DNA of 64,000 bases, taken from JADJNW01 sp964549655 (GTDB lineage: Bacteria; Bacteroidota; Bacteroidia; Chitinophagales; Saprospiraceae). A program made the translations under genes and the position numbers. Below, in pieces: positions 52,237 to 61,175 of the stretch. The stretch covers positions 6,527-70,526 of the forward strand of contig CAZJXN010000005.1 of the NCBI GenBank assembly GCA_964549655.1, given 5' to 3'. The number at the start of each line of letters is the position of its first letter. The first letter of the stretch is position 1. The notes beneath the pieces are model-generated. The model worked only from the letters and a program-made list of their open reading frames with translations, did not search any database and was not told the DNA's origin.

Positions 52237-52938
52237 TCGCTTATCTATCACACATTCCACATTTGGATGCAACCATAGCAAAGACGCGGGTAATTGTGTA
52301 GAAATCTCTTGTTTTAATAGTCGCTTTACCACTTCTTTTTTATGATTACCTGTGACCAATAATATTATTTTTTTGGAATGTAAAATATCTGCCATCCCAA
52401 TCGTCATACCGTACGTAGGCTTTTGTTGCATCGCTTTTGCCATTGAATGTTGCATGGAAGTATCAGAAAGTTTTACCACATGACAATAAGGATGTAATGC
52501 TTCTGAAGGCTCGTTAAACCCAATATGCCCATTCCTACCCAAGCCCAATATGCAAAGGTCTATCGGTCCCTGTTCCGTTATAATATTTTGCATTCTATTA
52601 CATTCTTGTTGTGGATTTTCAGGATTGCTTTCAAAAGCAAAATACTGATTCGGACTAATATGTAATGGTTGCAATAAATTTTTTTGTAAAAAAGATTCGC
52701 AGGTTTGCGACTCCTGCATCTCCACACCGCCCCATTCGTCGAGTTTTAGAATGCGTAGTTGCTCAAATAACGCTTTGTCTTTTTGAAATTCCGCTGCCAG
52801 TAAATGGTAGGTCATTAAAGGAGAATTGCCAGTAGCGGCACAGATCAAGCTGTCTTTTTTTTGTTGTAACGTCCTCACAATCAGGTCTTTTGCGTGTCCG
52901 CTCATTTGGGTGTAATCGGCGTGGTAGGTGATTTTCAT
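52222..52938 (-). CDS. Glucosamine/galactosamine-6-phosphate deaminase-like protein
   Basis: A 238-residue protein. CAATGNSPLMTYHLLA (phosphate loop), LKLDEWGG (Asp67, catalytic base) and LCILGLGRNGHIGFNEP (His138) are the signatures of the NagB / AgaI family (PF01182). This family converts amino-sugar phosphates to the ketose phosphate with release of ammonia. Length is similar to AgaI (about 240), shorter than hexameric NagB (266). The gene stands alone, and the last three codons and stop overlap the ACACTGATTTT repeat. The exact substrate (glucosamine or galactosamine phosphate) is uncertain. Confidence 0.88.
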   Translation of the reverse strand: MKITYHADYTQMSGHAKDLIVRTLQQKKDSLICAATGNSPLMTYHLLAAEFQKDKALFEQLRILKLDEWGGVEMQESQTCESFLQKNLLQPLHISPNQYFAFESNPENPQQECNRMQNIITEQGPIDLCILGLGRNGHIGFNEPSEALHPYCHVVKLSDTSMQHSMAKAMQQKPTYGMTIGMADILHSKKIILLVTGNHKKEVVKRLLKQEISTQLPASLLWLHPNVECVIDKRVMEH

Positions 52939-53016
52939 GGAGGGAAGATAAGACGGAAACCGCTTTTACAAATAAAAAAGTAATATTTTTCTTGCTACAC
53001 AAATACGACTATTTAT

Positions 53017-53046
53017 TGATTATTGGTTCCATTTACCGTATCTTAG
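53017..53046 (+). promoter_or_regulatory. Candidate promoter for the toxin-antitoxin operon
   Basis: TTG at 53017-53019 and TATCTTAG at 53039-53046 resemble the Bacteroidota -33 (TTTG) and -7 (TAnnTTTG, one mismatch) elements, with a plausible 19-nt gap. The ATG of the antitoxin lies 20 bp downstream. Confidence 0.35.
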
Positions 53047-53065
53047 TGGTTATAATATTAATGAT

Positions 53066-53278
53066 ATGAGTATTCAAGCAATAAAAGAAGAGGTCATAGT
53101 ACTTAGCAAAGCCGAACAAGCTGAACTGATGCACTTTATGGTAGAACTTTTGACAACAGATAATTTCCAATTATCGAAAGAATGGCAGGAAGAGCTGGAG
53201 CAAAGAGAAGTAGCATTAGAAAACGGTACGTCGGTAGGAAGACCTGCCGGTGAGGTGATTGCAAAATATAGTCGTTGA
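53066..53278 (+). CDS. Antitoxin, addiction-module component family (TIGR02574-like)
   Basis: A 70-residue protein (MSIQAIKEEVIVLSKAEQAE, LSKEWQEELEQREVALENGT) matching the short antitoxins whose C-termini read W.E.e...R.....G......eV. This family pairs with RelE/ParE toxins. An N-terminal amphipathic helix and C-terminal toxin-binding segment are as expected. The stop TGA overlaps the toxin ATG by one base (TGATG), so translation is coupled. Confidence 0.85.
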   Translation: MSIQAIKEEVIVLSKAEQAELMHFMVELLTTDNFQLSKEWQEELEQREVALENGTSVGRPAGEVIAKYSR

Positions 53279-53577
53279 TGCCAACCTACCTTGTTATTAT
53301 ACAACCGGAAGCTGAATTAGATTTGGATGAAGCCTATGAATATTTAGAAGGGCAACAAATCGGACTTGGTTTTGAGTTGTTGGCAGAAATAGCGGATGCC
53401 ATTACAGTTTTAGAAGAAACACCCTTTCTTTTTCAAAAAAATCATGACGAGAAGCGCCGATTCTTTCTTCAACGATTCAAATATAATCTTATTTATAAAG
53501 TGGTTAATGCTAATGTTTACATTTTAGCCATTATATACGGCAACAGAAATCCAAGCCGTTGGGAGGATAGGAATTAA
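53278..53577 (+). CDS. RelE/ParE-family toxin
   Basis: The ATG at 53278 overlaps the antitoxin stop. The 99-residue product (MPTYLVIIQPEAELDLDEAY, LLAEIADAITVLEETPFLFQ, RRFFLQRFKYNLIYKVVNAN, VYILAIIYGNRNPSRW) follows the ParE/RelE fold with the terminal strand motif V.I.AI.YG.R.P..W (PF05016). ParE inhibits gyrase and RelE cleaves mRNA; which applies here cannot be told. Chromosomal location between metabolic genes is usual for such pairs. Confidence 0.87.
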   Translation: MPTYLVIIQPEAELDLDEAYEYLEGQQIGLGFELLAEIADAITVLEETPFLFQKNHDEKRRFFLQRFKYNLIYKVVNANVYILAIIYGNRNPSRWEDRN

Positions 53578-53673
53578 AGTTATAATTAGATTTCGTATAC
53601 AATAGTTCTGATTATAATTAAATATATTACAAATGTTTTTTTGTAAAAACTACAACTCTAATCCTTAATTTTT

Positions 53674-55473
53674 CTACACAATCTCCTCCGCCTTCACCTC
53701 CAGCGTCACCCGCTCGGTACTCAGCAGCCTTGCCCGTAACCCCATCGTTTTCGGCAATTCATATTCAAAAAAATATTTAGTCGTTTGTAATTTGCTTTTA
53801 TAAAATATAACATCATCACCAGCGGCATTTACTAAAGCTTTGTCCGCTACAATCGCCTGTTTCAACCATTGCCAAGCGATGGTGACGATGCTAAAATATT
53901 CTAAATATAAAGTAGCATCGGCGAGGAAGACTTCTGGTTTTTCCTGCTTGGCGAGTTGCAATAGATGAGCCGTTACTTCTTGTAGTTTGGCGGCAGCCGT
54001 AGCAAGTTTATCTGCAAGCGGTTTTAAAGTTTCGGAACTTTGGGCAGCAATAATTACATTTTGTAATTCTTTGGCATAGAGCATCGCGGCTTTACCATTT
54101 TGGAGCATGACTTTTCGACCCAACAAATCCATGCCGTGAATAGCAGTCGTGCCTTCGTAAATCGCGTTCACTCGAATGTCACGGTAATATTGTTCCAACG
54201 GGAAATCATCGGTGTAACCTGCGCCGCCGAGTACTTGCATACCTACGCTGGTAGAATAAGTACCCATTTCTGCTGGGTAAGATTTGGCAATGGGCGTGAG
54301 TAATTCTAATAATAAATGGGCATTTTCAGCGGCTTCCCCTTCGCTGACTTTCGCAAGGTCGGAATAATAACTACATTGTAATAAAACGGCGATACTACCT
54401 TCTACAATCGCTTTTTGTTGCAATAACATTCGGCGCACGTCGGCGTGTTCGATGATTAAAACAGGTGGAGCGAGCGGGTCTTTATTCGATGGATGTCGTC
54501 CTTGCGAGCGTTCATTTGCATATTGCAAAGAAGCATAATAGGCGGCAGAAGCAGAGCCTGTTGCCATCAAACCCGTGCCAATCCGCGCTTCATTCATCAT
54601 TTGAAACATATATGGCAAACCATGATGCGGTTGACCTACTAAGTAACCAATACAATCATCTTTTTCACCCAACATGATATGTGCAGCGACGTAGCCGCGT
54701 TGTCCCATTTTACCAAAAATACCTGCCGTAGTCACATCGTTACTCACTAATTCACTATTTTCAACCCGATATTTTGGTACGACAAACAACGAAATCCCTT
54801 TCGTGCCTGCCGGAGCGCCCTTGATTTTTGCCAACAACAAGTGAACTACATTATCCACCGCATTATGGTCGCCACCCGAGATGTAAACTTTTTGTCCTTT
54901 GATTTTATAAGTGCCATTTCCATTTAGCGGCTCGGCAGAAGATGTAATATCCGTTAGAGAACTACCAGCTTGCGGCTCGGTGAGCGCCATCGTGCCTTGC
55001 CAGTCGCCGCCGTACATTTGCGGCACATACGTTTCGTTTAGTTCTGGCGTGGCATATGCACGTATCAAATTCGCCGCGCCTTGTGTAAGAAAAGCGTGAC
55101 TTGCCGCATTTCCATTAGCAGCATAGAAGCACATCAAACCGGCACTCATTAATACGTGTGGCATTTGTTGTCCTCCATTTTCATAACTATCTAACGCGGA
55201 AATCCAGCCACCGTCTGCCAATGCCTTCAGCGCCGGACGCAGGCTTGGATGCACATGGACTTCCCCATCTTTGTAATACGCTTTCTCTTTGTCCATCTCC
55301 CGATAGAACGGAAAAAGATAGGTATCGCTGAGTTGTTTGGCTGCATCGAGTACCATGTTGAATGCATCGGCATCATAATCAGCGTAGTACGGATATTGAT
55401 TTAAAGCTGGTGCGTCTAATACTTCGTTGAGTAGGAACTGGAGATTGCGGATGCTGACGTATTGGGTTGCCAT
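53674..55473 (-). CDS. Acyl-CoA dehydrogenase (large type with C-terminal extension)
   Basis: The ATG at 55473 gives 599 residues. The FAD/substrate motif MALTEPQAGSSLTDI, IKGQKVYISGG, YVAAHIMLGEKDDCIGYLVG, MQVLGGAGYTDDFPLEQYYR (C-terminal dimer/FAD motif) and VNAIYEGTTAIHGMDLLGRK identify an acyl-CoA dehydrogenase. The extra C-terminal 120 residues (ELQNVIIAAQSSETLKPLAD) match the AcdA-C group used for medium- and long-chain substrates. Beta-oxidation, step 1, is expected. It is a lone gene. Longer starts come from repeat-like sequence upstream. Confidence 0.92.
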   Translation of the reverse strand: MATQYVSIRNLQFLLNEVLDAPALNQYPYYADYDADAFNMVLDAAKQLSDTYLFPFYREMDKEKAYYKDGEVHVHPSLRPALKALADGGWISALDSYENGGQQMPHVLMSAGLMCFYAANGNAASHAFLTQGAANLIRAYATPELNETYVPQMYGGDWQGTMALTEPQAGSSLTDITSSAEPLNGNGTYKIKGQKVYISGGDHNAVDNVVHLLLAKIKGAPAGTKGISLFVVPKYRVENSELVSNDVTTAGIFGKMGQRGYVAAHIMLGEKDDCIGYLVGQPHHGLPYMFQMMNEARIGTGLMATGSASAAYYASLQYANERSQGRHPSNKDPLAPPVLIIEHADVRRMLLQQKAIVEGSIAVLLQCSYYSDLAKVSEGEAAENAHLLLELLTPIAKSYPAEMGTYSTSVGMQVLGGAGYTDDFPLEQYYRDIRVNAIYEGTTAIHGMDLLGRKVMLQNGKAAMLYAKELQNVIIAAQSSETLKPLADKLATAAAKLQEVTAHLLQLAKQEKPEVFLADATLYLEYFSIVTIAWQWLKQAIVADKALVNAAGDDVIFYKSKLQTTKYFFEYELPKTMGLRARLLSTERVTLEVKAEEIV

Positions 55474-55837
55474 AAAAGTTTTTAGTTTGGAGGTTTGATG
55501 TTTGAAAGTTCGCTTGCAACTTGCTTGCGGTTGGTGTTTCAAAGGTAGCGAATTTTCGCAATTTGTCTCCCGCAGATTTCGCAGATGGCGCAGATTTTTT
55601 TTATCACATAGTTACATAGGGCACATAGTTTTTGTGCTTGTTCACTCGGTCGCTTTTTCTTCGGCAAACTTTTAATTTTTTATTGCCTTCATCCCTTAAT
55701 TTTAACCGCACCACAGTTCAGATAACCGCGTAAATGAAAAGAGCCATGCCCTTGCGAACATGACTCTACTATACCTTTTTTGTTTTTGCGCTTATTAATT
55801 TCTTCTAAAAATGAGTGACTGCAAACTGCCTACTAAA
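55474..55837. other. Intergenic region of about 360 bp with short repeats and a weak hairpin
   Basis: It contains CGCAGATTTCGCAGATGGCG and CACATAGTTACATAGGGCAC words, common intergenic repeats of the phylum, and a CACTCGGTCGCTTTTTCTTC word resembling 301-330. AGAGCCATG at 55740-55748 and CATGACTCT at 55759-55767 form a weak stem followed by T-rich sequence. No gene is seen. Confidence 0.5.
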
Positions 55838-56980
55838 TCATGCTTCTTCCAATTCCTGCGCCATGCACAGTGCTTTAATAATTGCTACTTCCTCCGAGCT
55901 GTAGGGCGTGCCATCCGTGCGGAAAATGTCGTGAAACCACAGTGGCGGTTCTGCGTCGTAGGTGTGGTTCCAGCTATCCCAAGGGTATTTCGTCTGCGTT
56001 TTACCATCTACAAATCCCCAATTGTACATTCCGACTTTGTATTTACGCGCTACTTTTAGCTTTGTCGCAAAGGTACTTTTACTCGGGCGAGCCATGTATT
56101 CAGTACACAACATCGGGCGGTCGTATTGCGAAAGCCAGTGAATGCGTTTCTCAAACTCGTGCTCATCGTCATAATTGTGAAAAGAGACGATGTCTGATTC
56201 CGCAATTTGTACTTGTTGAATCGGCGTTAACGTATCGAAGCTCGACCAATCTCCAATCCAAAGACCAGCAGTGATGGGCTGACTCGGATTGGCGGCGCGC
56301 GTCCATTCAAATACTTGTGGTAACAGTGTCAGTACGTAATCCAGTTTGTCGGTTAATTCGGTGGTAGGGTAAGAACCCCAGTTCGTGTTGTCTGGTTCGT
56401 TCCAGACATCCCAGCCCAGAATTCGCTTGTCATGCGCAAAAGGGGTCACGACTCCTTTTACAAACCGTTCTAAACGAGCGTATTGCGTTACATCTTTTAA
56501 ACAGTGCGCGCCCGGACCTTGCATCCAGCCGGAGTTGTGTACGTGTGGTCGAGGGTCGCGTTGCTTGCCAAGTTGCGGGTGCGGGTCCCAACACGAATCA
56601 AACAGTACAAATAAAGTTTTCACGCGGTGCTTGTCAGCAATCAGTAAGTACGTTTCCATGCGGTCCATAAACCCTTCTGGGTCTTCTTCATACAGCAAGT
56701 CGTGTAGGAATACGCGAGCGGTGTTCATCCCGAGGGATGCTTTCCAGCTCAATTCCCGGTCAATCGTGGCGACGTCAAAGGTTTCGGTTTGCCACATTTC
56801 TAATTGGTTGATAGCGGTACTTGGAATGAAATTACTTCCCACCAGCCAACCTTGTTCGGCGTACCAGGCATTCGCCTGCTCTGCCGTCCATTTCTCGCGC
56901 CCCCGTGCAGGTACAGCTACCTGTACGGGTGTGTTAGGAGCGTGCATATCCCATGCGCGTTCCAATTCGTGAAGTGTCAT
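55838..56980 (-). CDS. GH5-like cellulase-family glycoside hydrolase
   Basis: The ATG at 56980 (MTLHELERAWDM) gives 380 residues. The TIM barrel shows NTARVFLHDLLYEED, VKTLFVLFDSCWDP, ILGWDVWNEPDN with the acid/base Glu195, IVSFHNYDDEHEFEKRI, and CTEYMARP with the nucleophile-type Glu294: the clan GH-A pattern (GH5 or a relative, often labelled 1,4-beta-xylanase). There is no signal peptide, which suggests a cytoplasmic enzyme acting on imported oligosaccharides. The substrate is not predictable. It is a lone minus-strand gene. Confidence 0.85.
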   Translation of the reverse strand: MTLHELERAWDMHAPNTPVQVAVPARGREKWTAEQANAWYAEQGWLVGSNFIPSTAINQLEMWQTETFDVATIDRELSWKASLGMNTARVFLHDLLYEEDPEGFMDRMETYLLIADKHRVKTLFVLFDSCWDPHPQLGKQRDPRPHVHNSGWMQGPGAHCLKDVTQYARLERFVKGVVTPFAHDKRILGWDVWNEPDNTNWGSYPTTELTDKLDYVLTLLPQVFEWTRAANPSQPITAGLWIGDWSSFDTLTPIQQVQIAESDIVSFHNYDDEHEFEKRIHWLSQYDRPMLCTEYMARPSKSTFATKLKVARKYKVGMYNWGFVDGKTQTKYPWDSWNHTYDAEPPLWFHDIFRTDGTPYSSEEVAIIKALCMAQELEEA

Positions 56981-57313
56981 AATAAAATTTAAATTACCGG
57001 ATAACAATGATTCATTTCGCTGTAAAGATAACATATTGTTAGGACACGTAGTTTCTTTCAAGAAGAATTTAACGAAACTTTACGTGCTGTTAACCAAATT
57101 TTTGCAAAATAAGTACGGTGATAAGCTGGAATGGCAGAATTTATGACGCTTTTGTAGATGAGAAATTAAAAATGGAATACTCAAAGATAAGGCTGCTAAA
57201 AACAGGTTGATAGTATAAAACGTGTTTTAACATTTATTAATTTCAAATTAAAATAATTTTAAACTTATAACTGTTTGATTTACAAGGTTTATTTCAAATA
57301 ATATAATTAATTT
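56981..57313. other. Intergenic region without recognised features
   Basis: The roughly 330 bp between the glycoside hydrolase start and the fmt stop are AT-rich. I see no gene, clear hairpin or repeat family in it, apart from a possible promoter for the hydrolase near its start. Confidence 0.4.
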
Positions 57314-58237
57314 TTACTCATTTAAAATTTTATTTCCATTTAAAAAAGATATAATATCCATCCGTCTTTTACCTTGCAATTGCAATTCCTGTACTTCAAT
57401 GAATCCATCTAATGTGCTGATTTTGAGTGATTTTTTGTTATCTGAAATAAATTTGCCCGGTTCAAATTCGTGCGGCGCAACTTGTTTGGTCGTTTTTAAA
57501 ATTTTCAATTCCAACCCGTCAAGTGTCGTCCAAGCGGCAGGGTAAGGGCTGAGCCCACGAATAAAATCATGCACTTTTTGAGTCGGTTGGTTGAAATCAA
57601 TTTCGCAAGTTTCATGGAATAGTTTGGGCGCATGTGAGACTTCTGAGTCATTTTGTTTTTGAAGTTTAATATTTTGACTTTCAATCAATTGTACCGTTTT
57701 CAACACCGTTTCCGCGCCCAATTGCATCAGGCGGTCGTGTACCTCGCCAGCCGTTTCATTTTCTCCGATGGGTATTTTTTCTTGTAAAATCAAGTCGCCC
57801 GTATCTATTTGATGTTGAATAAAAAAAGTCGTTACGCCCGTTTCGGTGTCTCCGTTTATAATTGCCCAATTGATAGGCGCGGCACCGCGATATTTGGGAA
57901 GCAAAGAACCATGCAAGTTGAATGTCCCTTTTGGCGGCATCGCCCAAATGATTTCTGGCAGCATTCTAAATGCGACTACAATTTGTAAATCAGCCTTTAA
58001 AATGCTCAATTCTTCTATAAATTCAGGATTTTTGAGCTTTTCCGGTTGTAAGATGTTCAAGCCTTTTTCCACCGCATATTGCTTCACTGCCGATTGTAGC
58101 AATTGTTTATTGCCACGTCCGCCCAATTTATCCGTCGCCGTCACAACACCGACCACCTCATATCCGTTTTGGATTAATATATCGAGCGAAGGCACTGCAA
58201 ATTCCGGCGTGCCCATGAAAATAATTTTTAAAGCCAT
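57314..58237 (-). CDS. fmt: Methionyl-tRNA formyltransferase
   Basis: A 307-residue protein with the formyltransferase core: IIFMGTPEFAVPSLDIL (N-terminal strand and helix), FNLHGSLLPKYRGAAPINWA with the catalytic HGSLLP motif, and IDTGDLILQEKIPI with the Asp of the active site. The C-terminal tRNA-binding OB-like domain follows (IRGLSPYPAAWTTLDGLELK, VQELQLQGKRRMD). It formylates Met-tRNAi for initiation. Length is normal (310-315). No def gene is beside it in this window; the gene stands alone on the minus strand. Confidence 0.95.
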   Translation of the reverse strand: MALKIIFMGTPEFAVPSLDILIQNGYEVVGVVTATDKLGGRGNKQLLQSAVKQYAVEKGLNILQPEKLKNPEFIEELSILKADLQIVVAFRMLPEIIWAMPPKGTFNLHGSLLPKYRGAAPINWAIINGDTETGVTTFFIQHQIDTGDLILQEKIPIGENETAGEVHDRLMQLGAETVLKTVQLIESQNIKLQKQNDSEVSHAPKLFHETCEIDFNQPTQKVHDFIRGLSPYPAAWTTLDGLELKILKTTKQVAPHEFEPGKFISDNKKSLKISTLDGFIEVQELQLQGKRRMDIISFLNGNKILNE

Positions 58238-58262
58238 GTAATTTTTTTATTTTGCCTTTTTT

Positions 58263-58372
58263 ACCACATAGACACATCGTTTACATAGATATTATATTTT
58301 TTATATATTGAAGAAAAAATCTGTACAAGTTTATAACGCAAAAAACCTATGTGTTTTATGTGCCTATGTGGT
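58263..58372. repeat. ACCACATAG inverted repeat upstream of fmt
   Basis: ACCACATAGACACATCGTTT, ACATAG (58263-58288) pairs with CTATGTGTTTTATGTGCCTA, TGTGGT (58347-58372), about 26 bp with four mismatches. CACATAGTTACATAGG at 55610 is a related word. It lies in the divergent spacer between fmt and the SPOR-like gene. Confidence 0.65.
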
Positions 58373-58453
58373 GCAATTAAGCTATAAACGCAAAGTAATC
58401 GCTTTTTTAGAAATATTGAGACACGAAATTATTATAATATTAAAACAAACTCC

Positions 58454-58897
58454 ATGAAGAAGATTTCTTTTTTGTTAAGTATAATGATTGTAATAAGCTG
58501 TTTTTGTACTACTTACGGACAAACGGAATCATTTGAAGAAACGCTCTTTAAAGATACCGTAGCCATCGTAAAACGCTCGGTCATTCGCCCGTCGGGTAAG
58601 GATGAAGAGATAAGAATCGTAAAGCCAGAGGGCTATCCGGCAAAGGATTTGGACACGACGTACACCGGTTTTCGCATCGAAATCATGGTGGCAGACACGC
58701 TGCTGCCAGACTCCAGCGACCTTTTCTTCCGGCACGGCAATATTGTGGTAGAACCCTTGACTGGCAATCGCTTTGCCTACACTATTGGCGATTTTAAAGA
58801 TGAAGAAACTGCAACCGGTTTTTTTAATCAATTTGTGTTGCCGAATTATGGCAAGGCGCGGATTGTGCGGTATCAGAGTGGAAAACGGAAGGATTAA
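58454..58897 (+). CDS. Exported protein with a SPOR-like domain
   Basis: A 147-residue product with a signal peptide (SFLLSIMIVISCFCTTYGQ). The C-terminal half (YTGFRIEIMVADTLLPDSSD, NRFAYTIGDFKDEETATGFF, ARIVRYQSGKR) follows the SPOR pattern of Bacteroidota: a first strand FRI.I, a second Y.yyiGdFk..eeA, and a final A.IV.Y..GKR. SPOR domains bind denuded glycan strands at division sites. The assignment is moderate, as the first half is short and divergent. It is in the same direction as rimO, which follows 170 bp later. Confidence 0.65.
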   Translation: MKKISFLLSIMIVISCFCTTYGQTESFEETLFKDTVAIVKRSVIRPSGKDEEIRIVKPEGYPAKDLDTTYTGFRIEIMVADTLLPDSSDLFFRHGNIVVEPLTGNRFAYTIGDFKDEETATGFFNQFVLPNYGKARIVRYQSGKRKD

Positions 58898-58991
58898 AAT
58901 GTGTTTTTGTGCTAAAGTGTTTATGCCAGCGATGGAATAATTGAAAGATTTGAATACATGGCTTTTATCTAAAAAACTGCTATTGATTTCC

Positions 58992-58999
58992 TATCTTTG
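58992..58999 (+). promoter_or_regulatory. Candidate -7 box (TATCTTTG) upstream of rimO
   Basis: TATCTTTG matches the Bacteroidota -7 consensus TAnnTTTG and lies 68 bp before the rimO ATG. A -33 candidate is not clear. The sequence between carries GTGTTAAAGTGTT-type words (GTGACAAAAACACATTAACA). Confidence 0.4.
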
Positions 59000-59067
59000 C
59001 AAACTTTTTTAGAAATCGAGTAATGTGACAAAAACACATTAACACATTAACACTCGAACGCAATTCA

Positions 59068-60378
59068 ATGAAAACAAAGACCTTAAAAAAAGATAAAGTC
59101 AACGTCATCACGCTCGGCTGCTCCAAGAATCTCGTGGATTCGGAAAATATTATTACGCAATTGCGTGGGAATCAGTTTGACGTGACGCACGAAAGTGACC
59201 AATCGGATGCCAATATCATCATCGTCAATACGTGCGGATTTATTGATTTAGCGAAGCAGGAATCCATTGATACCATTCTGGAATATGCGGAAGTGAAGAA
59301 ACAGGGCGAGATTGATAAATTGTATGTGACGGGCTGCTTGAGCCAGCGTTATCGAGAGGAATTGGCAGTGGAAATCCCAGAAGTGGATGCTTGGTTTGGT
59401 ACGTTAGAACTGCCACAATTATTAGCAAAATTCAAAGCGGATTATAAACACGAACTCGTTGGCGAGCGTATCATCACGACGGATCCACACCACGCGTACC
59501 TGAAAATTTCGGAAGGCTGCAATCGCACTTGCTCGTTTTGCGCCATTCCGCTCATGCGCGGTACGCACGTGTCCAAGCCGATTGAACAATTGGTAAAAGA
59601 AGCGCAAAGTCTGGCACGACGTGGCGTGAAAGAATTGATGGTCATCGCACAGGAGTTGACGTATTATGGTCTGGATATTTACAAAAAAAGAGAGTTGCCG
59701 CAGTTGTTATACGCACTTTCGGAAGTGGAAGGTATTGAGTGGATTCGATTGCATTATGCGTATCCGAGTAAGTTTCCACTTGAAATATTCGATGCAATGG
59801 CTTCACTGCCAAAGGTTTGCAATTATTTGGATATGCCGCTGCAACACGCCAATAATGCAGTTTTAGAAAGAATGCGCCGCCAGATTACGAAAGAAGAAAC
59901 GATAAATTTAATAGAATTAGCAAGACAAAAAGTGCCGGATTTGACACTTCGGACGACGATGCTCGTAGGATTTCCTGGTGAAACGGAAGCAGAATTTGAA
60001 GATTTGTGCGAGTTTATACAAGAGATGCAATTTGACCGATTGGGCGTTTTTCAATATTCGCATGAGGAAGGAACGCGCGCTTATGACGTGGCAGACGACG
60101 TACCAGCGGAATTGAAAGCCGAGCGTGCCAGCCGTTTGATGGAGATTCAACAGGACATCTCTTTTGAAAAAAATCAGGCAAAAGTGGGAAAGACGTTTAA
60201 AGTATTGTTCGACCGCAAGGAAGGCGCGTATTTTGTAGGACGCACCGAAGGCGACTCCCCAGAAGTAGATAATGAAGTGCTTGTGTCTGCTGCCAGCCAG
60301 TACGTGCGCGTGGGCGACTTTGCGCAAGTAAGAATTACGGAAGTGGCAGAGTTTGATTTGTTTGGGGTGATTGTTTGA
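59068..60378 (+). CDS. rimO: Ribosomal protein S12 methylthiotransferase RimO
   Basis: A 436-residue radical SAM enzyme. The N-terminal UPF0004 domain has Cys18 (ITLGCSKNLVDSE), Cys56 (VNTCGFI) and Cys90 (VTGCLSQRY) for the auxiliary cluster. The radical SAM CxxxCxxC is EGCNRTCSFC (Cys151, Cys155, Cys158). The C-terminal TRAM region is present (VLFDRKEGAYFVGRTEGDSP, VGDFAQVRITEVAEFDLFG). The NLVDSE motif and the S12-specific sequence separate RimO from MiaB and MtaB. It methylthiolates Asp of ribosomal protein S12. Length is typical. Confidence 0.95.
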   Translation: MKTKTLKKDKVNVITLGCSKNLVDSENIITQLRGNQFDVTHESDQSDANIIIVNTCGFIDLAKQESIDTILEYAEVKKQGEIDKLYVTGCLSQRYREELAVEIPEVDAWFGTLELPQLLAKFKADYKHELVGERIITTDPHHAYLKISEGCNRTCSFCAIPLMRGTHVSKPIEQLVKEAQSLARRGVKELMVIAQELTYYGLDIYKKRELPQLLYALSEVEGIEWIRLHYAYPSKFPLEIFDAMASLPKVCNYLDMPLQHANNAVLERMRRQITKEETINLIELARQKVPDLTLRTTMLVGFPGETEAEFEDLCEFIQEMQFDRLGVFQYSHEEGTRAYDVADDVPAELKAERASRLMEIQQDISFEKNQAKVGKTFKVLFDRKEGAYFVGRTEGDSPEVDNEVLVSAASQYVRVGDFAQVRITEVAEFDLFGVIV

Positions 60379-60478
60379 TAGTACACTGATTTTTATGATG
60401 ATTAAGAGTGCTTATGATTATTTTAATACACTTGAAAATTATAAAAAATCATAACTATCCTAAAAATCAGTGTACCAT
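60379..60478. repeat. Hairpin of the GTACACTGATTTTTATGAT family, copy 4
   Basis: AGTACACTGATTTTTATGAT (60382 on) pairs with the right end ATCCTAAAAATCAGTGTACC (60458-60477). It lies directly between the rimO stop and the cdd stop, two convergent genes, and is likely used as a terminator. A second AAGAGTGCTTATGATT word lies inside. Confidence 0.7.
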
Positions 60479-60481
60479 GCA

Positions 60482-60967
60482 TCATAAAAAATTCCCATCA
60501 AACGCCAGCGGCAATAAATCTTTTCCCGATTGAAATTTATAAATCTCTCCCGTTTCACCTTGTAAAATGATGGCAATGGATTGCTGATAACGATGTTCCG
60601 TTTCGCAGATGACTTGGCGGCAAGCGCCACAGGGCGCAGCAGGTTGGTTGACTGGATTGCGCTCATTTTGAACTGTAATGGCAATGGTTTTTATGGGAAT
60701 ACCGGGAAATTGAGCATGGGCGGCACCCAACACGACTCGCTCGGCACACAAGCACATCGGATAAGCGGCATTTTCATGGTTCGTTCCGACCAATATTGCT
60801 CCATTTTCTAATAAAATAGCGGCACTGACTTGAAAACCAGAGTACGGCGCATATGCGTTTGGTAAATTATTTTTAGCAGTTTGCAATAAGATTTGTTCAT
60901 CTGATGGCAAACCTTCTGGCTCGTCATACACTTTTACTACTGCATACAATTTAATTTCTCTTTCCAT
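60482..60967 (-). CDS. cdd: Cytidine deaminase
   Basis: The ATG at 60967 gives 161 residues (MEREIKLYAVVKVYDE). The zinc deaminase motifs are CLCAER (Cys74, Glu76) and PCGACRQ (Cys113, Cys116), with NAYAPYSGFQVSAAILLENG and GTNHENAAYPM for the substrate pocket. It deaminates cytidine and deoxycytidine to the uridines in pyrimidine salvage. Length is slightly longer than the 130-residue homotetrameric type, due to an N-terminal extension. Convergent with rimO. The longer frame upstream is not supported. Confidence 0.93.
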   Translation of the reverse strand: MEREIKLYAVVKVYDEPEGLPSDEQILLQTAKNNLPNAYAPYSGFQVSAAILLENGAILVGTNHENAAYPMCLCAERVVLGAAHAQFPGIPIKTIAITVQNERNPVNQPAAPCGACRQVICETEHRYQQSIAIILQGETGEIYKFQSGKDLLPLAFDGNFL

Positions 60968-61175
60968 AGTTGCATTATTCAAAAGACTTATTCGATTTTT
61001 GTATTTTAAAATTCTTTGGCATAGATGGTGCAATTTGTAAAAAATTAAAGAAAATTGCGCGAAATTGACCATGATTTAGGGATTTAAAGATTGGCAAGCT
61101 ATTTCGCAGTTTCGTATAGTTGATTAAATTAATTTGTTTAAAGCGCATTAGGAACTTTTACTAACGTTTATTTAC

